Shown here piece after piece: positions 1-6,325 of a DNA stretch of 6,909 nucleotides. Position 1 is the stretch's first letter, and every line of letters starts with the position of its first letter. The position numbers and the translations under genes are program-made. The DNA comes from Marinilabiliaceae bacterium UBA5213 (lineage in GTDB: Bacteria; Bacteroidota; Bacteroidia; Bacteroidales; Marinilabiliaceae): positions 1-6,909 of the forward strand of contig DHVH01000021.1 of assembly GCA_002412555.1 (NCBI GenBank), read 5' to 3'. The notes beneath the pieces were generated by a model, which saw only the letters and a program-made list of their open reading frames with translations, searched no databases and was not told where the DNA came from.

Positions 1-2024
1 ATCAACGTAAGATAGGCGTAGTTGGCAATTTCCTGATTCCCTAATTGTCCTATGCTTGCCCGTAGTTTCAGGTCGGAGAGCCAATCATTTTTTTTCATAA
101 AATCTTCTTCCGACAACTTCCAACCGACTGACAGAGAGGGGAAGTATCCCCACCTGTTTTTTTCCGCAAAACGGGAAGAAGCATCTGCCCTGAAGTTTGC
201 GGTAAGCATATACTTCATATCGTATACATAAGTCAACGAAGTAAAATAAGACATCAATGCCCATTCTGAACCACTGCCTCCATTCCATAAGTCCTGTTCG
301 GTACTCCCAAAGTCTATATATCTGAACTTCTCGGTATCATACTCATATCTTCTTCTTGAGGCGCTTATTCCTGAACCGTAATTGGTGATAAATTCACTGC
401 CGGCTAAAGCATTTAAGGAGTGAAGATTAAACTGCTTGTCGTAACTTAATGTATTGTTCCAGGTAAAAGTCAACTCTTCTCCCCTGTATTCATTTAATCC
501 GTTTGGCCTGTTCTGCCGTCCAAGGCCCCGATCTATCTGGCTGCCTCCGCCATCATCATCCCCAAAATTGGCATAAAAAGCTTTGTCGTGTAGGTAGTTT
601 AGATCGATACCTGCATTGGTTCTGAAAGTCAGTTCTTTTTCGGGCAGGAAAGATATTTCCCCAAAAATATTGCCAAATGTTTTGAAATGTGAGCGGGTGT
701 CGTCGGTGAAATATGCCAGTGCAACCGGGTTCTGTGTCCATTCATACTTATCGCTTTCCCAGCCCCCCGTATCCCTGTTATTGTGTTTATAAAAAGGAAG
801 ATCGGTAAAAGGATTTCTTTCTGAATAGGTTGGATCGTCAGAAGATTTGTATACTGGTATGACCGGTGGACGGAGCATTGCGTGCCTGATGATTCCAGGC
901 GCATCGCCTTTTGACGATAGTTTATCCTGAATGGCATAGGAGAGTTGCATATTGGTGCCTACTTTTATTCTTTCCGTCAGATTGGCATTGATATTTGTAC
1001 GGAAATTGAAGCGGCTGTATTTGTCGTTGTCATACACAACAATCCCATCCTGGCTGACATATCCCGCAGAGAGCAGATACTGTAACTTATCACTACCCCC
1101 GCTTGCTGTCATTTGAATATTCTGTGAGTAACCCGGTTCAAAAAGTTCACCCAACCAGTCCGTATCTACAAAATCGCTTCGTCCCTTGTCTCCCGTATAA
1201 GGATTGGTACCTGAATATCCGGCATTATTCCACGCCTTTTCCACCACATTCATATACTGTTCCGAGTTGAGCATTGTTGGCAGATTTGTGGCATAATGTA
1301 TGCCTCCATAATAATTTATCTCAAAATTTGTTTTACCTGCCACGCCGCTCTTGGTGGTAATGACAATTACGCCCGCCGAGGCTCTCGATCCGTAGATAGC
1401 AGCGGCAGAAGCATCTTTCAATACGGTCATCGATGCGATATCAGAAGGGTTAATAAATGCCAGTTCCCGGGTAGGGACACCATCTATAACATATAGCGGA
1501 TTATTGTTACCAATGGTACCTTCCCCCCTGATTCTGATGTTTATCTCATCGCCAGGGGCGCCCGTGCTTTGTGTTACCTGCACGCCGGCGACCTGACCCT
1601 GAAGTGCCTGCCTTACATCGGCCACACGGCGTCGCCCCATATCATCCACGTTGACAGGCGCCACTGCTCCGGTAAGGGTTGATTTTTTTTGTAGAGAATA
1701 TCCCACCACTACTAACTCATCCATTAGTTGCGTCACGGGTTGAAGCGCAATCTCCAGTTCCGTTTGGTTGGTTATTACAATCTCATGATTAGAATAACCA
1801 ACGTATGATATTCTGAGTGTGTTATTTACCGGAACAGCTACTTCAAAGTTTCCGTTGATATCGGAAACAGTTCCAGTACCTGTTTCCACAACAAGCAGGG
1901 TTACTCCGACCAGTTCTTCATTGGTCACGGCATCTTTTACAGAGCCTTTGACATGGACAGTTGTTTGTGCATGCAATCCTGAAGCAAGACAAACCATCAT
2001 CACCAAAAATAATGCTTTCTTCAT
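1..2024 (-). CDS. SusC-like TonB-dependent outer-membrane receptor (N-terminal 674 residues; C-terminus beyond the left edge)
   Basis: This is an outer-membrane beta-barrel importer that takes up oligosaccharides using TonB energy, normally paired with a SusD surface lipoprotein. The reading frame is open from the ATG at 2024 to the window edge. Residues 1-19 are a signal peptide (MKKALFLVMM start, cleavage probably after GLHA). Residues 23-95 form a carboxypeptidase-regulatory-like domain (VKGSVKDAVTNEELVGVTL). The SusC signature DELVVVGYSLQKKSTLTGA follows at 102-120. The plug domain spans about 121-228, with LYVIDGVP at 177-184 and LKDASAAAIYGSRASAGVI at 202-220. Barrel strands fill the rest. 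Family members are usually about 1,000 residues, so roughly a third is missing. There is no N-terminal secretin/TonB extension, so this is not of the FecA-type anti-sigma-linked class. It lies 17 bp after the lipoprotein gene, with no terminator or Shine-Dalgarno visible in the gap. A susD gene is expected next but cannot be seen. The family call is secure; the substrate is not. Confidence 0.96.
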   Translation of the reverse strand, partial: MKKALFLVMMVCLASGLHAQTTVHVKGSVKDAVTNEELVGVTLLVVETGTGTVSDINGNFEVAVPVNNTLRISYVGYSNHEIVITNQTELEIALQPVTQLMDELVVVGYSLQKKSTLTGAVAPVNVDDMGRRRVADVRQALQGQVAGVQVTQSTGAPGDEINIRIRGEGTIGNNNPLYVIDGVPTRELAFINPSDIASMTVLKDASAAAIYGSRASAGVIVITTKSGVAGKTNFEINYYGGIHYATNLPTMLNSEQYMNVVEKAWNNAGYSGTNPYTGDKGRSDFVDTDWLGELFEPGYSQNIQMTASGGSDKLQYLLSAGYVSQDGIVVYDNDKYSRFNFRTNINANLTERIKVGTNMQLSYAIQDKLSSKGDAPGIIRHAMLRPPVIPVYKSSDDPTYSERNPFTDLPFYKHNNRDTGGWESDKYEWTQNPVALAYFTDDTRSHFKTFGNIFGEISFLPEKELTFRTNAGIDLNYLHDKAFYANFGDDDGGGSQIDRGLGRQNRPNGLNEYRGEELTFTWNNTLSYDKQFNLHSLNALAGSEFITNYGSGISASRRRYEYDTEKFRYIDFGSTEQDLWNGGSGSEWALMSYFTSLTYVYDMKYMLTANFRADASSRFAEKNRWGYFPSLSVGWKLSEEDFMKKNDWLSDLKLRASIGQLGNQEIANYAYLTL

Positions 2025-2041
2025 GTTTTACAAAAGTTAAG

Positions 2042-3775
2042 TTATTTATACGATACAATTTTATTATTCACAAAAAGCTTGTCGTCCCTATTTATAATTT
2101 CTGCTCCCGATGGCAACTCCACAATAACACAGGCACGGTTGGCTGGTATTTCTATCTCTCCGGTGCCGAGAACAGACCTTCCCAAATAAGTTTTTGAAAC
2201 AATATCAAAGAGGTCACTTCCATCTTTCACAGGCACATATTTAACCTGTACAGATTCTTCATACGGATTGTACATCAAAAAAACAGGATAGGTTTTGTCA
2301 GCATAAAAATCTGTAACATTACAGTTAAGTTTAAGGATTTTCTCCACATTGGTTTTTTCCACAATTGCCCCGAATATTCCTACGGGGGCGGTACTATAGA
2401 GGCTGAACATCGATTCTTTGGGGTTATCTTTGTGCCACTTCGGTCCATCCCCGATAGCAACGGGATGTACACCTTCTAGCCGGGGATTATCCATGTCGTC
2501 CGCATAACGCAAACCTTCGTAAGCAATAATTGAATTCGTGTAATCCTGCTTGCCCGGGAGCCATTGGTTCTCGTCAGGTATTTGATCGGGAAAGAAAAGC
2601 CGCGCAGCGTTCACGTTGTTCAACATCCATTTGCCTATAGCCCTGGCAAATTCAGGTTCATATTTTACCATCGGAACAAGAGGCATGGCCATTTTAATGC
2701 TGTTCATCAGGAATGCGTATCCACCACCGTCGGTAATACTTCCTTGCAGTCCGCTGACATCATATTTTCCCCATTTATCTACAATAATGCCCCATCCGGT
2801 ACGTCCGGTTTCACTTTTTGTACCTTCAAAAACCCAATCAAGCATCTTTGCCACATCGTAATTGGTCTCTTCTTCGGCATTTAAGCGGGCAGCGGTATAG
2901 ATACCGATGGGCAGCAATATTTCGTAGAAACGGCTTTCCGTTTGATTATCCAACGCCTCGATCGCTGACTTTGACCCTTCCAGATAACGTTTATTTCCAA
3001 ACTGTTTGTACGCTGCATACAACACGTAACCATGCCCTCCGGCAGCGTCTTGCTGTAGCGGGATGTGGTTTATCATACCCTTCATTTGGGCATAATCAAA
3101 GTAGGAGTAATCATAATTGCCGTTTAATACAGAATCGGCTTTATAAAACTGTTCCGCAATCGCACGTTGGATGTTTTCGGCATTCTCCACACCTGGGAAA
3201 ACATCACAGATATTATAATACAACACGTTCGGGAAGACATCATACCACCAGTCCCTCCCGTAACCACCACCCAAAAGAGCAACTTCAGGGGTCGTGTTGT
3301 TCATCATGATGTTCCATCCGTTGTCTGTATTAAAATAATTTTGGGCCATTTTTACAAAGTTGTACCCATTCTGGCTGGTTTTGTCAATTCCTATCAATCC
3401 TGCACCCAATATAGCCGCGAAAGAGTTGAGGCTTTCATGAAATTCGCCGTTATTCACCTCTGCCCCCTGACGCACATCATGAATAGCGGTATATAGCCCG
3501 AATGTTTGCTGCGGCAAATTGCGTTGATTATCATCCAGCCAAATCATCGGCCCGGCAGGTAGTTTTGAGTCAAAATCAAAAACGTACTCATCAAACAGCC
3601 TGGCTCTTTCTTTCCAATCCAGCAAATCGTAAGGTTCAGGCATGTTTGGCATAAGCTCTACCCTATTGATATCGATTTGTGCAACTGGCGTTCCGTAATC
3701 AGCTTTGGGTTGATTGCACGACAGTAGCGAGACAAAACAAGCGAGCAGGAATAGATTAATTATCATTCTCATCAT
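2042..3775 (-). CDS. Envelope lipoprotein of unrecognised family, candidate six-hairpin (alpha/alpha-barrel) glycosidase-like protein
   Basis: I do not recognise the family of this 577-residue protein. Residues 1-20 are a lipoprotein signal ending in the lipobox LLSC (lipidated Cys20). The following NQPKADYG has only one acidic residue, so it is a weak match to the acid-rich surface-export signal and the location (surface or periplasm) is open. Residues 45-430 look mostly helical, with aromatic and Gly-rich loops and repeated amphipathic helices: EFHESLNSFAAILGAGLIGI (111-130), GGGYGRDWWYDVFPNVLYYN (169-188), DAAGGHGYVLYAAYKQFGNK (243-262), ESRFYEILLPIGIYTAARLN (280-299) and SITDGGGYAFLMNSIKMAMP (346-365). 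Residues 490-577 look strand-rich (TYPVFLMYNPYEESVQVKYV, then IEIPANRACVIVELPSG). A helical toroid followed by a small beta domain is common in (alpha/alpha)6 glycosidases and lyases. Acidic and aromatic residues in the loops could form a sugar site, but no catalytic pair can be assigned by eye. The gene lies between a sugar transporter and SusC. Starts at Met2 or Met4 are also possible. An enzymatic role is inference. Confidence 0.9.
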   Translation of the reverse strand: MMRMIINLFLLACFVSLLSCNQPKADYGTPVAQIDINRVELMPNMPEPYDLLDWKERARLFDEYVFDFDSKLPAGPMIWLDDNQRNLPQQTFGLYTAIHDVRQGAEVNNGEFHESLNSFAAILGAGLIGIDKTSQNGYNFVKMAQNYFNTDNGWNIMMNNTTPEVALLGGGYGRDWWYDVFPNVLYYNICDVFPGVENAENIQRAIAEQFYKADSVLNGNYDYSYFDYAQMKGMINHIPLQQDAAGGHGYVLYAAYKQFGNKRYLEGSKSAIEALDNQTESRFYEILLPIGIYTAARLNAEEETNYDVAKMLDWVFEGTKSETGRTGWGIIVDKWGKYDVSGLQGSITDGGGYAFLMNSIKMAMPLVPMVKYEPEFARAIGKWMLNNVNAARLFFPDQIPDENQWLPGKQDYTNSIIAYEGLRYADDMDNPRLEGVHPVAIGDGPKWHKDNPKESMFSLYSTAPVGIFGAIVEKTNVEKILKLNCNVTDFYADKTYPVFLMYNPYEESVQVKYVPVKDGSDLFDIVSKTYLGRSVLGTGEIEIPANRACVIVELPSGAEIINRDDKLFVNNKIVSYK

Positions 3776-3778
3776 AAA

Positions 3779-5044
3779 TCAATTTTGTTTTTCTGTATAA
3801 TTTGTATCAATATCATTGATAATATTTTTAGCAAGCGGTAAGGACAATAGTTGAATAGCTCCTACAATCACCAATGCATATTTCAAAGCAAAATCTTCCG
3901 ATACCCAGTAAGCAAGCGATATGAACAATCCCATTCCGAAAGCGCGGCCAATAAACAATCCTACCTCATGACTGAGGATATAGGAATATTCATTTCTATT
4001 TTCGATGGCTTTCACGGCATCAATGGTTTTCATCATGGTTGGGAAATAGGCCAGATCGTGTAGGGGTTGAAACAATACTTTGCATAACACGAACACAATA
4101 ACACCGATGGCAGAAAAAAGAACGGCGTTAACAAGCGTCCCCAGGAAAAATACAAACAGGCCAAGCCCAAATATCGCCATCCGGTGTCTGGGTTTGGCAA
4201 TCCGTCCCAACGTGTAAACCAGTACAGCCGTAAGCAGTCCGCCAACACCCTGTATCAGTCCCAAAGACCCTTCATCACCTACCAGACGCATAACCAGGAT
4301 AGCCGGTGCTGTTACCAGAAACCCCTGTACCATTCCTTTTAGTCCGGCAAGAGTCAGAAGTTTTTTCCAAAGCACGTGAAACCGAATATAAAAAAATCTT
4401 TTCTGTACCGGGTTGTCGAAATTTCCTTTCGACAATACAATTACGGCAGCAATCGCTATTAGCAAGCTGAACACGGTAATGATTTGATATCCATTATTTA
4501 CATCCAGCACCTTTCCAAGGAAGTTAATACTGCCTACCGATGCCAAAAAGGTGCCCACGATTAACGGGACAGTTATGCTCCACAACGAGAAAAAGAAAGA
4601 CTCAAGACCAAAAAAGTAGTTTCTGTTTTCATCGTTTGTAGAGTTTAAAGTGAGCAGGTACCTGTTGGTCCAGAAAAATCCGGTAGATGCACCCAGTATA
4701 AATCCTGACAGCCCCAGTTCCATAATTCCTATGGCACGCACAAACATCATTGCCATTAATATGAAAGCCGACAACAAAATACCAAAAGCATAAAGCTTTG
4801 AAGCGCTGAATTTTGTCAATAAGAATCCGTTAAGTACCGACGTAACCAGTACCCCGAAGTACATGCATAGCTGGTAAATTGCCACATAAGCAGGACTGCC
4901 CGTGTTGCGCATGATATAGGCCCCCACGAAAATTTCAATGATGGGTAATATGAGCGCGTATAACATATTTGTTACAAGCAGCGTTCTTATGTTCAGTGAT
5001 TGAGAGCGGAAAAACCTGTATTCTCCCAATATATTTTTCGACAT
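3779..5044 (-). CDS. MFS sugar transporter, inner membrane
   Basis: This 421-residue protein has about 12 hydrophobic segments, at roughly 21-43, 53-75, 84-103, 107-125, 148-170, 186-204, 234-254, 260-280, 288-308, 310-326, 357-380 and 386-405. A polar linker at about 206-230 (GNFDNPVQKRFFYIRFHVLW) separates the two six-helix halves. Length and layout fit the major facilitator superfamily. The charged cytoplasmic N-terminus (MSKNILGEYRFFRSQSLNIR) and hydrophilic C-terminus (NDIDTNYTEKQN) show that the gene is complete. It starts 4 bp after the GH130 stop and ends 3 bp before the lipoprotein ATG, so translation is probably coupled. It most likely carries the mono- or disaccharide released in the periplasm to the cytoplasmic GH130 enzyme. 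The substrate is inferred only from this pairing. The next Met (residue 27) falls inside the first membrane helix, so the 5044 start is preferred. Confidence 0.93.
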   Translation of the reverse strand: MSKNILGEYRFFRSQSLNIRTLLVTNMLYALILPIIEIFVGAYIMRNTGSPAYVAIYQLCMYFGVLVTSVLNGFLLTKFSASKLYAFGILLSAFILMAMMFVRAIGIMELGLSGFILGASTGFFWTNRYLLTLNSTNDENRNYFFGLESFFFSLWSITVPLIVGTFLASVGSINFLGKVLDVNNGYQIITVFSLLIAIAAVIVLSKGNFDNPVQKRFFYIRFHVLWKKLLTLAGLKGMVQGFLVTAPAILVMRLVGDEGSLGLIQGVGGLLTAVLVYTLGRIAKPRHRMAIFGLGLFVFFLGTLVNAVLFSAIGVIVFVLCKVLFQPLHDLAYFPTMMKTIDAVKAIENRNEYSYILSHEVGLFIGRAFGMGLFISLAYWVSEDFALKYALVIVGAIQLLSLPLAKNIINDIDTNYTEKQN

Positions 5045-5048
5045 ATCT

Positions 5049-6092
5049 CTATTTTAATGAATTAAGTATTTCTCTGATTGAGAATTCAGCTCCGCAAATA
5101 ACCTCGTCACTTGCACCGTAAAATATTTTAATGGTATCATTCTCTATATAATGACCGTTTGTGAAAACAACGTTTCCGAAAAAACCGGTTTTTTCATACG
5201 GCGCAACAGGTTCCATAATCGGCTCTATGCTTCTTGCCAACACTTTCGACGGATCGTTCAGATCCAACAGCAATGCACCCAGACAATACCGATGGGAGGC
5301 ATCCGCACCGTGATATATTTCAAGCCATCCTTCCGGTGTTTTAATAGGTGGTCCTCCCGCTCCTACCCTTGCCGAATCCCAGCTGTTTTTACGTGTAACG
5401 GCAATGCACTTGTGATTTCCCCAATGTATCCTGTCAGGTGATTCGGCCAGCCAAATATAATTACCGCCTAACTCGGGACTACTGGGACGGTGCAGGGCGT
5501 AATATTTCCCGTTTATTTTTTCTTCAAAAATGGCGCAATCTTTATTATGTGGAGGAAATATCATCCCTTTTCGTTCGAAAGATTTAAAATCATGGGTGAT
5601 AATCAATCCCACCCCCACTGCCACGGGCGACACCATCGTATAGGTAAGATAAAAACCATCCTCCATCGTCGCCACGCGGCAATCTTCAATACCGAACGAC
5701 TCCGTCGCTCCCTCTCCAAAAACAGGCGGATAAACTGGGTCTTCGTGGAAATGCAGATCATCGTCGCTGCAAACAAGGCGCAAATACGATAAGGTAGTAA
5801 GATAGTTTTGTCCTTTATATTCTATCACGCGTGGATCTGAGGCATTCAATTGAGGGTCATCCTTGTCGAAAATAAGAATTTCTATTTTTCCCTCATTATT
5901 ATATACTGGAAAGCTTATCTTTCCTTCTATCTGCTTAGGACGCTCTGCCACACGCAACAGGAGCCAGGTCTTGCCATTCATCCTGAACACCCCGGGATTG
6001 AGCAAACAGGTTATTTCCATTCCCTCTATTCCTGGTTTTAAGTCTGAAGGAAGCAACAAAGGATTTTTATTAAAACGTTTTGCAATATCCAT
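5049..6092 (-). CDS. GH130 family beta-mannoside phosphorylase/hydrolase, cytoplasmic
   Basis: This 347-residue protein has the five-bladed beta-propeller signatures of glycoside hydrolase family 130. They are FNKNPLLLPSDLKPG near the N-terminus (7-21), FGIEDCRVATMEDGFYLTYT (133-152), NKDCAIFEEKINGKYYALHR (183-202), NYIWLAESPDRIHW (211-224), RVGAGGPPIKTPEGWLEIYH (242-261) and the late IKIFYGASDEVICGA (321-335). Known members split beta-mannosides, mostly by phosphorolysis to mannose 1-phosphate, with some subgroups being beta-1,2-mannosidases. Asp137 in the EDCR motif aligns with the family's catalytic Asp in the usual EDPR. There is no signal peptide, so it acts in the cytoplasm, which fits the adjacent MFS gene. 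The ATG at 6092 is chosen over a longer TTG start at 6119 for two reasons: MDIAKRFNKNPLL is a typical GH130 beginning, and 6119 falls just beside the candidate -7 box at 6128-6121. Subfamily, and so phosphorylase versus hydrolase, cannot be settled by eye. Confidence 0.93.
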   Translation of the reverse strand: MDIAKRFNKNPLLLPSDLKPGIEGMEITCLLNPGVFRMNGKTWLLLRVAERPKQIEGKISFPVYNNEGKIEILIFDKDDPQLNASDPRVIEYKGQNYLTTLSYLRLVCSDDDLHFHEDPVYPPVFGEGATESFGIEDCRVATMEDGFYLTYTMVSPVAVGVGLIITHDFKSFERKGMIFPPHNKDCAIFEEKINGKYYALHRPSSPELGGNYIWLAESPDRIHWGNHKCIAVTRKNSWDSARVGAGGPPIKTPEGWLEIYHGADASHRYCLGALLLDLNDPSKVLARSIEPIMEPVAPYEKTGFFGNVVFTNGHYIENDTIKIFYGASDEVICGAEFSIREILNSLK

Positions 6093-6120
6093 AATATAAA
6101 TATTTTTAATAATATTCAAT

Positions 6121-6128
6121 CAAAATTA
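6121..6128 (-). promoter_or_regulatory. Candidate -7 box of the operon promoter
   Basis: Read on the minus strand the sequence is TAATTTTG, an exact match to the Bacteroidetes -7 consensus TAnnTTTG. Transcription would begin near 6116, giving a leader of about 25 nt before the ATG at 6092. No TTTG-like -33 box lies at the expected distance (about 6148-6151). That is common in activator-dependent promoters and fits the repeats just upstream. The start site is inferred. Confidence 0.5.
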
Positions 6129-6134
6129 ATTATC

Positions 6135-6172
6135 ACTATTTGAAACACGGTATCCTGAGCGTTCAAAATAGT
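6135..6172. repeat. Imperfect inverted repeat over the operon's -33 region
   Basis: ACTATTTGAAAC (6135-6146) and GTTCAAAATAGT (6161-6172) are inverted copies matching at 10 of 12 positions around a 14-nt centre. The right arm overlaps the promoter-proximal copy of the 10-bp direct repeat, so the left arm is a degraded, oppositely oriented third copy of that motif. It covers the place where a -33 element would be. Operator function is inference. Confidence 0.45.
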
Positions 6173-6192
6173 ACACTTTTCTTTCAAAATAG
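6162..6192. repeat. 10-bp direct repeat with 21-bp period, candidate activator operator
   Basis: TTCAAAATAG occurs exactly twice, at 6162-6171 and 6183-6192, with starts 21 bp apart (two DNA turns). Relative to the inferred operon start near 6116 the copies lie at about -46 to -55 and -67 to -76. That is a usual position for AraC-family activators, whose half-sites are typically direct repeats with about this spacing. The divergent gene at 6326 is probably a regulator with an AraC-type output domain, which would make this its binding site. The repeat is seen directly; its role is inferred. Confidence 0.55.
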
Positions 6193-6224
6193 AAAAAGAT
6201 ACTCTTTTATAAGAGAAAGTGTAC
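6171..6224. repeat. Perfect 9-bp inverted repeat GTACACTTT / AAAGTGTAC
   Basis: GTACACTTT at 6171-6179 is the exact reverse complement of AAAGTGTAC at 6216-6224, with 36 bp between the arms. The left arm starts at the last base of the first TTCAAAATAG copy. The right arm is the centre of the tighter inverted repeat at 6208-6232. It could be a pair of regulator sites or a looping element. It is too far apart to be a simple terminator hairpin. Confidence 0.5.
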
Positions 6225-6232
6225 CTCTTATA
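6208..6232. repeat. Perfect 8-bp inverted repeat TATAAGAG / CTCTTATA
   Basis: TATAAGAG (6208-6215) and CTCTTATA (6225-6232) are perfect inverted copies around the 9-nt spacer AAAGTGTAC. A further CTCTT at 6202-6206 can also pair with the AAGAG at 6211-6215, so two alternative foldings exist. There is no T-run right after the hairpin and it lies in a divergent promoter region, so a protein-binding dyad is more likely than a terminator. Confidence 0.5.
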
Positions 6233-6284
6233 GTGAAGAACAGACTAAATTAAATAATAGCGTAAATTGTAAAGAGAAAACATG

Positions 6285-6292
6285 TAAATTTG
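6285..6292 (+). promoter_or_regulatory. Candidate -7 box of the regulator promoter
   Basis: TAAATTTG matches the Bacteroidetes -7 consensus TAnnTTTG exactly. Transcription would start near 6297, leaving a leader of about 29 nt before the ATG at 6326. A TTG at 6267-6269 is 15 bp upstream, shorter than the usual spacing of about 20 bp, so the -33 assignment is doubtful. Confidence 0.45.
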
Positions 6293-6325
6293 CAATTACG
6301 ATATAGTAAAATAAATGTCATCATA

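Larger units (their letters stand above)
1..6092 (-). other. Candidate polycistronic PUL operon: GH130, MFS, lipoprotein, SusC
   Basis: Four genes lie head to tail on the minus strand with gaps of 4, 3 and 17 bp. No terminator-like hairpin or promoter is evident between them, so one transcript from the 6093-6325 control region is the simplest reading. The transcript continues past the left edge. The set combines outer-membrane import, envelope processing, inner-membrane transport and cytoplasmic cleavage, which is a coherent glycan uptake route. Confidence 0.85.

Noticed and set aside
85..937. Three minus-strand open frames within the SusC region
   Set aside because: They are out of frame with the continuous SusC reading frame from 2024 and have no family features.
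2818..3309. Open frame of 163 codons on the plus strand inside the lipoprotein gene
   Set aside because: It is antisense to a clear gene with a signal peptide and folded-protein composition. Its own product is rich in Arg, His, Ser and Thr with no recognisable domain.
6202..6232. Rho-independent terminator at the CTCTT/AAGAG hairpins
   Set aside because: No T-run follows on either strand, the stem is AT-rich, and no gene ends here because both neighbours start from this region.
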